Shown: piece by piece, positions 1 through 7,436 of the stretch
How positions within the stretch are numbered: the stretch's first letter is position 1
Layout of the letters: every line of letters begins with the position of its first letter
Source: CAYYYP01 sp964475985
GTDB lineage: Bacteria; Bdellovibrionota; UBA1018; CAYHWW01
Direction of reading: 5' to 3'
Length of the DNA: 34,172 nt
NCBI GenBank assembly: GCA_964475985.1
Contig: CAYYYP010000038.1
Span: 1-34,172, forward strand
The notes under the pieces: generated by a model
What the model was told of the DNA's origin: nothing
The model's input: the letters and a program-made list of their open reading frames with translations, nothing else
Database searches by the model: none
Made by a program: the position numbers and the translations under genes

Positions 1-460
1 CGGAGAATTGTTTGATCTCGCCCAGAACTTTGGCGCGGGTAATGGCTAATTTCCCCTTTCTATCTTCAGCATCGTTAACCTCAAAACTGCGTCTTTTTCC
101 TTTAGCTAAGTACATCCGCCATTCAACCTCGGCGTAGGGAAACGGGAGGCTTGGGTTTCTAAGGGTCCACGCTTCATAATATTTATTGATAAGGTGTCCT
201 TCAAACCACAAGCTCGCCCGTCGATGGGCGTCTTTAGTGCGAGCAAAGAGGAGAAGGCCAGACACTTCAGAATCGAGCCTATGCACTGTGAATAGAGAAT
301 TTTCGCCCTGGGCCCTTAACTCCTCACTCAAACACGGACGTGCCTTAATCTGCATGCCCTCCACTTTGCGCGCGGGAATGGTGAGCCAGCCGGCGGGCTT
401 TTCAACCACCAACCATGATTCATTTTGAAAGATTCGGTTGATTTGATAGGACTGATTCAT
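1..460 (-). CDS. RluA-family RNA pseudouridine synthase, partial (C-terminus off the left edge)
   Basis: Reading leftwards from an ATG at 460, the first 153 residues are visible and the frame leaves the window still open. The catalytic signature HRLDSEVSGLLLFA lies at residues 60-73, with the expected catalytic aspartate at residue 63. Upstream, WLVVEKPAGWLTIPA is the usual RluA-family lead-in (LVvdKPaG). These enzymes isomerise specific uridines of 23S rRNA or tRNA in the cytoplasm. No S4 domain precedes the catalytic domain, so it resembles the short RluA/RluC-like or TruC-like branch. The target cannot be told from the part seen. Its start codon lies back to back with the possible upstream start of the divergent reductase gene. 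Confidence 0.85.
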   Translation of the reverse strand, partial: MNQSYQINRIFQNESWLVVEKPAGWLTIPARKVEGMQIKARPCLSEELRAQGENSLFTVHRLDSEVSGLLLFARTKDAHRRASLWFEGHLINKYYEAWTLRNPSLPFPYAEVEWRMYLAKGKRRSFEVNDAEDRKGKLAITRAKVLGEIKQFS

Positions 461-503
461 GCTGACTCTCCAGACCTCAAAGCCTGCCTCGAAGGAATCC
501 TCA

Positions 504-1508
504 ATGCAAGCAATGCAAGGTTCACCTCCGGCTTCCCAAGAACATCTCACGCACGTTTTGAGTCGGGCGGCCCTGAAGAATCAGCCTACCTTTTCGGCGG
601 AAGTCATTCCACCGCGCAACGGGGCTGACCCCCAGCGGGTATTGGAACAAGTGAAAGCGCTTCGAGATACGGAAGTGGATTTTATCAGCGTTACCAAAGG
701 TGCGGGCGGTAGCCTTCGTGGGGGCACCCTACCGATTGCGCAAGTCATTCGGCAGTCTTTTGGCGTCTGCAGTCTTGCACATTTTACCTGCCGGGACGCC
801 ACGAGGGAAGATGTGGAAAGCTCACTCGTCGACCACCATTATTTGGGAATTCGGAATATCTTAGCTTTGCGTGGGGATCCACCCGATGGAAAACCGGCCC
901 AAGATTGGTCGCCCTCGGCCGCTCAACATAAATATGCTTTTCAGCTTGTAGAACAGATTCGTCACATGAATGAGGGAAAATATTTGGTTCGCGAAGGTTA
1001 TGATTTACCGACTGCCTCAGAGGCCGGTAGCGCCTACTCCCGCAATGGCATGAAAACGGACTTCTGCATTGGCGTTGCTGCCTATCCGGAAGAAGAACAT
1101 GGCGTTGAATTTTTCCAAAAAAAGATTCAGGCAGGCGCGAATTTTGCCATCACCCAAATGATTTATGATGCCGAGGCCTACGAAAGTTTTTTAGAACGAT
1201 CTCAGGCGCCAATTCCAGTGTTGCCCGGCATTCGTATTTTGACGAGTTTCGCCACCGCCGAGCGGATGAAAAATAAATTTGGCATCCGAGTTCCGCAAAA
1301 ACTTTTTGATCTACTTGCCAAAGCAAAAGCCTCCGACCAACCGGCAGAAGATGGGCGTAAAGTTGGTCTTGAATTTGCCTACGGATTATCCGAAGATCTT
1401 TTGCGCCGCGGCGCACCGGGAATCCATCTTTTCATTATGAACGATGAAGTTACGGCTTGTGAGTTAATGAGCCTCCTGCGAACATCTTCATCATGCCTCT
1501 CTCAATAG
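504..1508 (+). CDS. metF: Methylenetetrahydrofolate reductase family protein (MetF-like)
   Basis: The product is a TIM-barrel flavoprotein of the MetF/MTHFR family, reducing 5,10-methylene-THF to 5-methyl-THF for methionine synthesis. Family features seen are FSAEVIPPRNGADPQRVLEQ near the N-terminus, the VDFISVTKGAGG strand, the LALRGDPP loop (family L.LRGDPP), FCIGVAAYPEEEH (GvA.yPe.H), GANFAITQMIYD (GA.F.iTQ..fD) and the C-terminal GIHLFIMND (G.HfytlN). The frame is open from an ATG at 459, which overlaps the start of the divergent pseudouridine synthase. The ATG at 504 is preferred because AAGGA sits about 8 bases before it; this gives 334 residues. An insertion around EQIRHMNEGKYLVREGYDLP makes it longer than E. 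coli MetF. It overlaps uppP by 16 bases, so the two are probably co-transcribed. Confidence 0.85.
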   Translation: MQAMQGSPPASQEHLTHVLSRAALKNQPTFSAEVIPPRNGADPQRVLEQVKALRDTEVDFISVTKGAGGSLRGGTLPIAQVIRQSFGVCSLAHFTCRDATREDVESSLVDHHYLGIRNILALRGDPPDGKPAQDWSPSAAQHKYAFQLVEQIRHMNEGKYLVREGYDLPTASEAGSAYSRNGMKTDFCIGVAAYPEEEHGVEFFQKKIQAGANFAITQMIYDAEAYESFLERSQAPIPVLPGIRILTSFATAERMKNKFGIRVPQKLFDLLAKAKASDQPAEDGRKVGLEFAYGLSEDLLRRGAPGIHLFIMNDEVTACELMSLLRTSSSCLSQ

Positions 1509-2362
1509 CTTCCGTCATTTTACTCGCAGTTATTCAAGGGCTTGCAGAACTTTTACCAGTGTCTAGTTCAGCGCATGTGATCCTAGTGCAACACTGGCTC
1601 GGGTATGATCCCTCTTCTCCCCAGATGGTTTTTCTTTTAGTGATGCTGCACACGGGGACCATGGGTTCGGTACTTTTTTATTTTAGGCATCGCTGGAAAG
1701 CCCTGTTTCAAAACAATGGGGCTCACCTTTTGAAACTTTCTATCTATGCAACCATTGCCACCGGCGTGTTAGGGCTTACCCTCAAAGCGGTAGTTGAACA
1801 TTTTTTATCGGCAACTCAAGGTGGTGCCGCGGCCGATGTAGAAGACCTCTTCCGCAGTCGGGGCGCCGTAGCGTTGGCCCTCACGGCGGCCGGAACGCTG
1901 ATCCTTACCTCGGGGCTCTTTCAAAATCGTGCAACGCCCACTTCGGAAACCCAGCCTAAAAATTTAAATGTTTTTTCTGCCATTGTTATCGGATTGATTC
2001 AGGGAATTTGTCTTCCTTTTCGTGGGTTCTCGAGATCCGGAGCAACTATATCGACCGCTTTGTTTTTGGGCATTCCCCAGAGATTGGCGGAAGAGTTTAG
2101 TTTTATCCTAGCGGTCATTGTCACTCCACCGGTTATAGTACGATCGCTTTATAAGCTTCATAAGTTTGCCTTAATTCAAAATGTGGAACTTATGGAGGTG
2201 CTGAAACCTGCCCTACTTTGGGGTCTATCTGGGGCGTTCGTTGCGTTTTTAGCGGGCCTGATTGGCCTCCGGTTTTTATCAAAGGTACTTGAGAGTGGGA
2301 AATGGTGGATTTTTGGCGTGTATTGTTACTTCATCGCTGCCGTCATTTATTTTGGGAGTTAA
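1493..2362 (+). CDS. uppP: Undecaprenyl-diphosphate phosphatase (UppP/BacA)
   Basis: Polytopic inner-membrane enzyme of 289 residues that dephosphorylates undecaprenyl diphosphate, recycling the lipid carrier for peptidoglycan and O-antigen synthesis. Two family signatures are visible: GLAELLPVSSSAHVIL near residue 16 (family GxxEfLPiSSSgH) and FRGFSRSGATISTALFLG in the middle (family PGxSRSGaTi). Several hydrophobic helices follow, ending in WWIFGVYCYFIAAVIYFG. A loop of polar residues (SATQGGAAADVEDLFRSRG) is somewhat longer than usual. The start lies inside the end of the reductase gene, which suggests translational coupling. The next gene is convergent. Confidence 0.93.
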   Translation: MPLSIASVILLAVIQGLAELLPVSSSAHVILVQHWLGYDPSSPQMVFLLVMLHTGTMGSVLFYFRHRWKALFQNNGAHLLKLSIYATIATGVLGLTLKAVVEHFLSATQGGAAADVEDLFRSRGAVALALTAAGTLILTSGLFQNRATPTSETQPKNLNVFSAIVIGLIQGICLPFRGFSRSGATISTALFLGIPQRLAEEFSFILAVIVTPPVIVRSLYKLHKFALIQNVELMEVLKPALLWGLSGAFVAFLAGLIGLRFLSKVLESGKWWIFGVYCYFIAAVIYFGS

Positions 2363-2396
2363 TGAATTCGGCACGGTGTCCGGATCAAGATTCAGA

Positions 2397-3989
2397 TTAA
2401 TCTAAACCCTTTTTCTTCAAATATTCATCGTAGGTCATCTCATGGTCCTCGACCCCTTGGTTTGAGATCTCAAGTACGCGGTTCGCTACGGTCTGCGCAA
2501 ACTGATGGTCGTGGGTGCAAAAGATCAACGTACCGCTGAATTTGATGAGGGCATCATTCACTGCGGTAATCGATTCCAGATCCAAGTGATTTGTTGGCTC
2601 GTTCATTAAGAGCACGTTGGCTCCGCTCAGCATCATGCGTGAAAGCATGCAGCGCACCCGCTCACCCCCGGAAAGCACGTTAGTTTTCTTAAGGGATTCA
2701 TCGCCCGAGAAAAGCATGCGGCCCAAAAAGCCCCGTACAAAATTTTCCGACTGATCAGTGGAAAACTGACGTAGCCAATCGATCAGGTTTAAAGGCTGCC
2801 CTTCAAAGTATTTGGTATTGTCCTTAGGAAAATAACTTCTTGAAGTTGTAACACCCCAAGCCACTTCGCCAGAATCCGCTTTCATTTCGCCGGCAAGGAT
2901 TTCAAATAAGATGTTTCTCGCGGTCTCATCCTTTCCGATGAGAACAACTTTATTGCCTTTATGGATCGTGAAGCTCACATTTTTTAAAACCGGTACTCCG
3001 TCTATAGTTTTATTGAGATTCCGCACCATGAGCAGTTGATCTCCAGCCTCCCGGTCCGGCTTAAAACCAACGAACGGATACTTGCGTGAAGAAGGTACGA
3101 TTTCTTCAATGCTTAATTTTTCCAATTGTTTTTTACGCGACGTGGCCTGCCGAGACTTAGAGGCATTCGCGCTAAATCGCGCGATGAAGGATTTTAACTC
3201 TTCTGCCTTATCTTTGGTTTTTTTCTGTTGATCCTGGGCAAGCTTAGTCGCGAGCTGGCTTGATTCGTACCAGAAATCGTAGTTGCCCGTACGGAGGGTA
3301 ATTTTACCAAAGTCGATGTCGGCCATGTGAGTACAAACTTTATTCAGAAAATGCCGGTCGTGGGAAACCACAATTACAGTTTTTTCATAACTATAAAGGA
3401 ACTCCCCGAGCCAGTGGATTGCTGCAACATCAAGGTGATTGGTAGGCTCGTCTAGAAGAAGATTATCGGGGGATCCGAATAGGGCTTGCGCCAGAAGCAC
3501 TTTGACTTTTTCGGCTCCATTTAAATCTCGCATCTTAACGTCGTGCAATTCAGTGCCGATGCCAAGGCCAGCCAATAATACCGCCGCGTCCGATTCGGCC
3601 GTCCAACCTCCAAGGTCCGCAAACTGCCCCTCAAGTTCCCCTGCTTTGATTCCATCTTCTTCGGTCATTTCTGGTTTTGCATAGAGAGCTTCTTTTTCGG
3701 CGATGAGGGCGGCCAGACCCGGTTGGCCCAACATTACGGTTTTTAGCACTTCAAGGTCGTCATACTCAAAATGATTTTGTTTTAGTACTGCGAGTCTTTC
3801 ACCCGGTGCTACGCTTACGGTGCCGGAGTGAGATGTCACCTCTCCTGAAAGAATTTTTAAGAACGTAGATTTACCCGCCCCGTTGGCGCCAATGAGTCCG
3901 TAGCAATTTCCGGGAACAAACTTGATATTAACGTCCTCAAAAAGCTTTTTACTGCCGAAGCTTAAGCTGACATTGTTGGTTGTAATCAT
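2397..3989 (-). CDS. ybiT: ABC-F family ATPase, YbiT-like
   Basis: Soluble duplicated ABC ATPase of 530 residues, the same length as E. coli YbiT. The first Walker A is GANGAGKS near residues 34-41, and the first Walker B is DNLLLDEPTNHLD. The linker is rich in lysine and arginine (residues about 240-300, the ABC_tran_Xtn/P-site tRNA-interacting region). The second domain has signature LSGGERVRCMLSRMM and Walker B NVLLMNEPTNHLD, where the usual aspartate before the glutamate is asparagine. Its Walker A is poor (VLIGKDETARN), which is characteristic of YbiT-like members. No membrane segments are present. ABC-F proteins act on ribosomes to relieve stalled translation or antibiotic inhibition. 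The ribosome site AGGAGA lies 5 bases before the ATG. Confidence 0.9.
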   Translation of the reverse strand: MITTNNVSLSFGSKKLFEDVNIKFVPGNCYGLIGANGAGKSTFLKILSGEVTSHSGTVSVAPGERLAVLKQNHFEYDDLEVLKTVMLGQPGLAALIAEKEALYAKPEMTEEDGIKAGELEGQFADLGGWTAESDAAVLLAGLGIGTELHDVKMRDLNGAEKVKVLLAQALFGSPDNLLLDEPTNHLDVAAIHWLGEFLYSYEKTVIVVSHDRHFLNKVCTHMADIDFGKITLRTGNYDFWYESSQLATKLAQDQQKKTKDKAEELKSFIARFSANASKSRQATSRKKQLEKLSIEEIVPSSRKYPFVGFKPDREAGDQLLMVRNLNKTIDGVPVLKNVSFTIHKGNKVVLIGKDETARNILFEILAGEMKADSGEVAWGVTTSRSYFPKDNTKYFEGQPLNLIDWLRQFSTDQSENFVRGFLGRMLFSGDESLKKTNVLSGGERVRCMLSRMMLSGANVLLMNEPTNHLDLESITAVNDALIKFSGTLIFCTHDHQFAQTVANRVLEISNQGVEDHEMTYDEYLKKKGLD

Positions 3990-4089
3990 TCAGTTCTCCT
4001 AGCATAGGCCCCCCTAGCAAATACACTGCAAAGCATAGCCGGGAAAAGGTTTCAGAGAGAATGCGGCTAAAGCCAAAGTATTTATAGTG

Positions 4090-4914
4090 CTACGAATGGC
4101 CGGCATTTAAACTGAGTTCAAGATAGTAGACCGGAAGCCCATCCTTTTGGAACAGAGTTTCAAATAGCGTGGATTCCGTAAAAAACAGTTTCTGCGGATT
4201 TTGTGCATGCAGCAAAGCTTGTATGTTTGCAGCCCAAAAGTCCGTGGTAATCAGCTCAACTTTAAAGGCATCGGCCAGCTGAGCACTGGATTTAGGCAAA
4301 TCTTTGTTTTCATATGATCGCAGCGCCGTCTGTTTCGCGTGGTTATCGAGTTTGTTGGCTCCCAATTCGGTGGGCGGATGCGATGCATTATTCAGTAAAA
4401 TTTCTTTTCCCCAATGAGCTAGGATCCACTGAAAATAGCCCGGATGGTCAGTTTTAATGCAGATCCGCTTAACCCCTAGTTTGGCTAAGATTAGGAAGAA
4501 TGCTTCGCTTAAAAGGCGATTTTTTTGTTGTTTGAACTTGGGCCAGGGATCCGGAAAAAAAATCCAGACCTCGTCGATTTCACCGGGGGCAAACGTTTGA
4601 TCCAGGTCACTGGCATCCGCTCGCAAGAAGGAGGTGTTTTTCAATTTTTTTTTATGCGCGTCCTGGAAGGATTTATAAACCTGCTTATATTTCCAATCCA
4701 TACCAATAAAATTTCGGTTAGGATTCTTTTCGGCAATTGAGTTTAAATATTTTCCATTTGACGAGCCAATTTCAAGAATAAGCTCCGCCCGCGCCGACAA
4801 CCCACGTTGCTCGAATAGGCTGCGCCATTTTCCCCTTAAGGTTCTCGCGTCAGGAAATTCCTCAAACAGCTTTCGCACGTAGGGGTTTTTTTTAGGATCT
4901 TCCGCCTCTAGCAT
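4090..4914 (-). CDS. trmB: tRNA (guanine-N7)-methyltransferase
   Basis: SAM-dependent enzyme forming m7G46 in the variable loop of tRNAs. The SAM-binding glycine loop is LEIGSSNGKYL (family E.G.G.G), followed by NFIGMDWKYK and the TrmB hallmark DEVWIFFPDPWPKFKQQKNR. At 274 residues it is about 35 longer than E. coli TrmB, mostly in the C-terminal part after the PDPWPK motif. The glycine loop reads GSSNGK rather than GCGNG/GfGnG, a mild deviation. No strong ribosome site is visible before the ATG at 4914. It sits between flagellin and the ABC-F gene on the same strand but with gaps on both sides, so it may be a single-gene unit. Confidence 0.9.
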   Translation of the reverse strand: MLEAEDPKKNPYVRKLFEEFPDARTLRGKWRSLFEQRGLSARAELILEIGSSNGKYLNSIAEKNPNRNFIGMDWKYKQVYKSFQDAHKKKLKNTSFLRADASDLDQTFAPGEIDEVWIFFPDPWPKFKQQKNRLLSEAFFLILAKLGVKRICIKTDHPGYFQWILAHWGKEILLNNASHPPTELGANKLDNHAKQTALRSYENKDLPKSSAQLADAFKVELITTDFWAANIQALLHAQNPQKLFFTESTLFETLFQKDGLPVYYLELSLNAGHS

Positions 4915-4978
4915 AGGGGAGCTATCCTGCCCTATTTCGGTAAAATAGTAATCCTAATTCCTCGACTTGCGCTGATAT

Positions 4979-5015
4979 AGGGTGGTCTCATTCCGAAGGC
5001 AAACAAGACCACCCT
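4979..5015 (-). terminator. Hairpin downstream of flagellin
   Basis: A perfect 10-bp inverted repeat (AGGGTGGTCT at 4979-4988 with AGACCACCCT at 5006-5015) and a 17-base loop lie about 30 bases after the flagellin stop. There is no uridine tract on either strand, so it may be a 3' stabilising hairpin as much as a terminator. Confidence 0.55.
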
Positions 5016-5045
5016 TGGTGTTCAGCAGAAAGGTTTAGGAATTTA

Positions 5046-5879
5046 TTAAGATAAGAGTTTGAGAGCTAGCATACTGTTAGCATTTGCTTGCCCAAGGACC
5101 GCTACGCCAGATTGGGTAAGTACATTGTACTTAGCCATCTCCGCAGACTCCAAGGCCATGTCCGCATCACGGATACGGCTGTTGGCGGCGTTCAAATTCT
5201 CATCTGTCACATTCAAATTATTTACGGTTGAAGTGAGGCGATTTTGTAATGCACCAAGGCTTGCGCGGTTTTCACTCACCATTTTGATGGCGTTGTCGAG
5301 CATATCAAGGCTTGATTGCGCATTCTGTTTGGTCGTAACGTTTAACCCAGCAACGCCCAGCTTTACGGATGTGGCATCGCTTAGTGAAGTGTCATAGATC
5401 AAACGATCCTGGAGCGGATTGTTTTTTGTTCCAATTTGGATCTCAAGTTGACCGCCTTGGCCGCTCAAAAGATTCAAACCGTTAAATTTTGTAACTTCAG
5501 CAATTCTCTGAATTTCTTCGGTGAGGTGCTGAAACTCTTTGTTTGTGAAGCCACGCTCGGTGTCACCCACGGTATCGGAAGCCGCTTGGATTGAGAGCTC
5601 TCGTAGGCGGACCAGAATGTTGGATGTTTCAGTCAATCCACCTTCTGCCGTCTGGATCATCGAAATACCGTCGTTGGCATTCCTGGTCGCTTGACGCAAG
5701 CTTCGGATCTCGGCCTTTAATTTTTCACTGATGGCTAAACCCGCAGCATCGTCGGAAGCCTTGTTGATGCGCATACCGCTTGCAAGTCTTTCGAGAGTTT
5801 GATTCTGGCCATTTTTTTGTATTCCAAGGACGCGTTGTGCATTTATGGACTGCACGTTCGTATTAATTCTAAAACCCAT
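5046..5879 (-). CDS. fliC: Flagellin
   Basis: Filament subunit of 277 residues. The N-terminal D0/D1 region shows INTNVQSINAQR, TLERLASGMRINKASDDAAG and NDGISMIQTAEGGL. The C-terminal D1/D0 region shows SRIRDADMALESAEM and ends VLGQANANSMLALKLLS. The variable centre is short (about residues 150-195), so the exposed D2/D3 domains are essentially missing, as in many compact flagellins. No signal peptide is expected, because export is by the flagellar type III system. The ribosome site AGGAGG lies 10 bases before the ATG. The 261-base stretch upstream holds a possible small frame and no convincing sigma-28 promoter. No other flagellar gene is in the window, so this is a stand-alone flagellin; relatives often carry several copies elsewhere. 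Confidence 0.95.
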   Translation of the reverse strand: MGFRINTNVQSINAQRVLGIQKNGQNQTLERLASGMRINKASDDAAGLAISEKLKAEIRSLRQATRNANDGISMIQTAEGGLTETSNILVRLRELSIQAASDTVGDTERGFTNKEFQHLTEEIQRIAEVTKFNGLNLLSGQGGQLEIQIGTKNNPLQDRLIYDTSLSDATSVKLGVAGLNVTTKQNAQSSLDMLDNAIKMVSENRASLGALQNRLTSTVNNLNVTDENLNAANSRIRDADMALESAEMAKYNVLTQSGVAVLGQANANSMLALKLLS

Positions 5880-5911
5880 CTGATCTATTCCTCCTATTTA
5901 TTTCTGCTTGT

Positions 5912-6070
5912 TCATGATGGCACTTCGTCCCTGAAGGCATAGTCATGGTTCCATCCAACTGCTGTATGAACTTCACCCACAAACTCCATCGGAGGGTCCG
6001 TTTCAGAATTTAATGCTTTTTGTAACTCGTAAATAAGTACGTGCAGGATATTCCTAAATGTCGATGACAA
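5912..6070 (-). CDS. Possible small ORF (52 aa) in the flagellin 5' region
   Basis: A short frame runs from a TTG at 6070 to a TGA at 5914-5912, ending 32 bases before flagellin on the same strand. Its composition looks protein-like: HVLIYELQKAL in the first half and FVGEVHTAVGWNHDYAF in the second. It has only one in-frame ATG (at the M of PPMEFVGE) and no good ribosome site, and I do not recognise it. It could be a small gene co-transcribed with flagellin, a remnant of a longer gene, or chance. Confidence 0.3.
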   Translation of the reverse strand: MSSTFRNILHVLIYELQKALNSETDPPMEFVGEVHTAVGWNHDYAFRDEVPS

Positions 6071-6140
6071 TAGTCAGGAACCCTGTCGGTTTTTGCCGAA
6101 TTTTAGGGATAAAGCCGCGTAAAATCGAGATAAACATTAT

Positions 6141-6596
6141 TTATGTTGTAGTGATTCGCTCAACTATGACACTCAAATTGTTGGGGTAACGAAGCCCCGT
6201 AGCATCGGTGCCCGTGAGATAAATCACTCTGGCGTCTGACCCAAGTGAGGCTTCCAGAGCGCCACTCGCGGGGTCACCCAACAAAAGGTGGCCAACATAT
6301 TCGTGTTCCGAGGGATGCGCTGCTTGAAATTTAGAAGAGTTTTTCGCGGCGAAAGAAATAAACAAAATCCATTTATTTGAATTGCTGGATGGAAGTAGAA
6401 TTTTCAATTCAGTACGGTTTTGAATCACGTTATGCAGCGCTGTGCAAAAGGAATTCGATTCCTTTACTCGCAAAGTGATTTGCCAGCGTTCTTGAAGGCA
6501 CTGTACAAAAAACTCCGTAGAATCCTCAGCCTCTTTTGAAAAATCAAAAATTTCCATTATGGCAGTGAGATTCCGTGCTTTTGCAAAGCCTGTCAA
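6141..6596 (-). CDS. Hypothetical protein, probably exported; start unclear
   Basis: The unrecognised 151-residue frame begins at a TTG at 6596. The same frame is open upstream as far as a TAG at 6632-6630, and those 11 extra codons read KLRFFLLLLVS, running straight into the LTGFAKA of the TTG-started protein. Together they make a convincing signal-peptide core, so the natural protein probably starts where the TAG now stands or uses an unusual start. That TAG is also the stop of the upstream gene. The body contains two cysteines (FFVQCLQERW, NSFCTALHN) and a C-terminal beta-rich part (KWILFISFAAK, ARVIYLTG). It forms a two-gene unit with the upstream exported protein. Function unknown. Confidence 0.6.
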   Translation of the reverse strand: MTGFAKARNLTAIMEIFDFSKEAEDSTEFFVQCLQERWQITLRVKESNSFCTALHNVIQNRTELKILLPSSNSNKWILFISFAAKNSSKFQAAHPSEHEYVGHLLLGDPASGALEASLGSDARVIYLTGTDATGLRYPNNLSVIVERITTT

Positions 6597-6629
6597 ACTT
6601 ACAAGTAGAAGTAAGAAAAAGCGTAGTTT

Positions 6630-7241
6630 CTAATTTGCAGAGGCAGAACTTGGAGCGGGAGCTGGGGTTGCGCTGCTAGGTTGACTGGAAACGCTATTCG
6701 AGAATAACTCCACCACATCCGGACTCATGATTTCGACTAATTCATCATCCGTGAAAGGCTGAGCATCAGTTTCTGGATCGCCGGTATGAACTCGGAAGCA
6801 AATCACTTCAATGGTCTCATGATTATCCAAGGAGAATAAAATTCTTAAGCGGCCGGCAGCGAGACCGTTAGGAGAGATATATGGCGCCTCTTCCCTGCTC
6901 ACCCGGCGAACTACGGGCGAAAAGTTGCTAGTAAAAATAGAATGATTTTCTGAGATAGGCCGAGTCATGATTTGAGTCACGGCGCAATAAGGCTCAACCG
7001 GCATGTAAGTAGTTCGAGGATCTGGCTGCCCATGAGTAAAACTTACGCTTTCTACTCGCGTGGTATCGAGGTCTCTCACCCCAATGAAGCTAGGATCAAT
7101 ATGTCCGGAGGTCCTGATTCGAAGGCTTTGAAGCACTTCATTTGAGCTCGAGGTTATGACCTGAGCGGTACACACGCTACTGGTAAGGTGTAATGCTGCG
7201 AGAGATAAGAGTGTCAACACAGCTCTAAAATTGTTTGTCAT
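6630..7241 (-). CDS. Hypothetical exported protein
   Basis: Unrecognised protein of 203 residues. The N-terminus is a typical Sec signal peptide: a short charged start (MTNNFR), a hydrophobic core (AVLTLLSLAALHL) and a likely cut after VCTA before QVITSS. The mature part is about 150 residues with two cysteines (EPYCAVTQI, EVICFRVHT), compatible with one disulfide. The C-terminus is a low-complexity Ser/Pro/Ala tail (SSQPSSATPAPAPSSASAN). The ribosome site AAGGAG sits 6 bases before the ATG. It lies immediately upstream of, and in the same frame as, the next gene, the two being separated only by a TAG codon. Cellular role unknown; periplasmic or surface location is inferred from the signal peptide. 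Confidence 0.75.
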   Translation of the reverse strand: MTNNFRAVLTLLSLAALHLTSSVCTAQVITSSSNEVLQSLRIRTSGHIDPSFIGVRDLDTTRVESVSFTHGQPDPRTTYMPVEPYCAVTQIMTRPISENHSIFTSNFSPVVRRVSREEAPYISPNGLAAGRLRILFSLDNHETIEVICFRVHTGDPETDAQPFTDDELVEIMSPDVVELFSNSVSSQPSSATPAPAPSSASAN

Positions 7242-7344
7242 AAAGACTCCTTAAAGCACAGTAGTGCAAAGCCAAGGCCAGCTCTAACCCAATTTAGGCG
7301 CAAACCAAAACTATTTAGTGAAAAACTTCTAGTCAGTCGCCAGA

Positions 7345-7383
7345 AATACAAACGGGGCAGCACCTATTAGATGCCGCCCCGTC
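7345..7383 (-). terminator. Intrinsic terminator of groESL
   Basis: A GC-rich stem (ACGGGGC pairing with GCCCCGT, 7352-7358 with 7376-7382) is followed on the minus strand by TTGTATTT. It lies about 55 bases after the groEL stop. Confidence 0.8.
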
Positions 7384-7436
7384 GCAAAGATCAAAATAAG
7401 CGGGGTTCGAGCTCGCTAGGTCCCCTCTTAATTATC

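Noticed and set aside
6060..6130. Sigma-28 flagellar promoter upstream of flagellin
   Set aside because: TAAA and an ACCGACAG element are present but 11 bases apart instead of about 15, so the match is not convincing.
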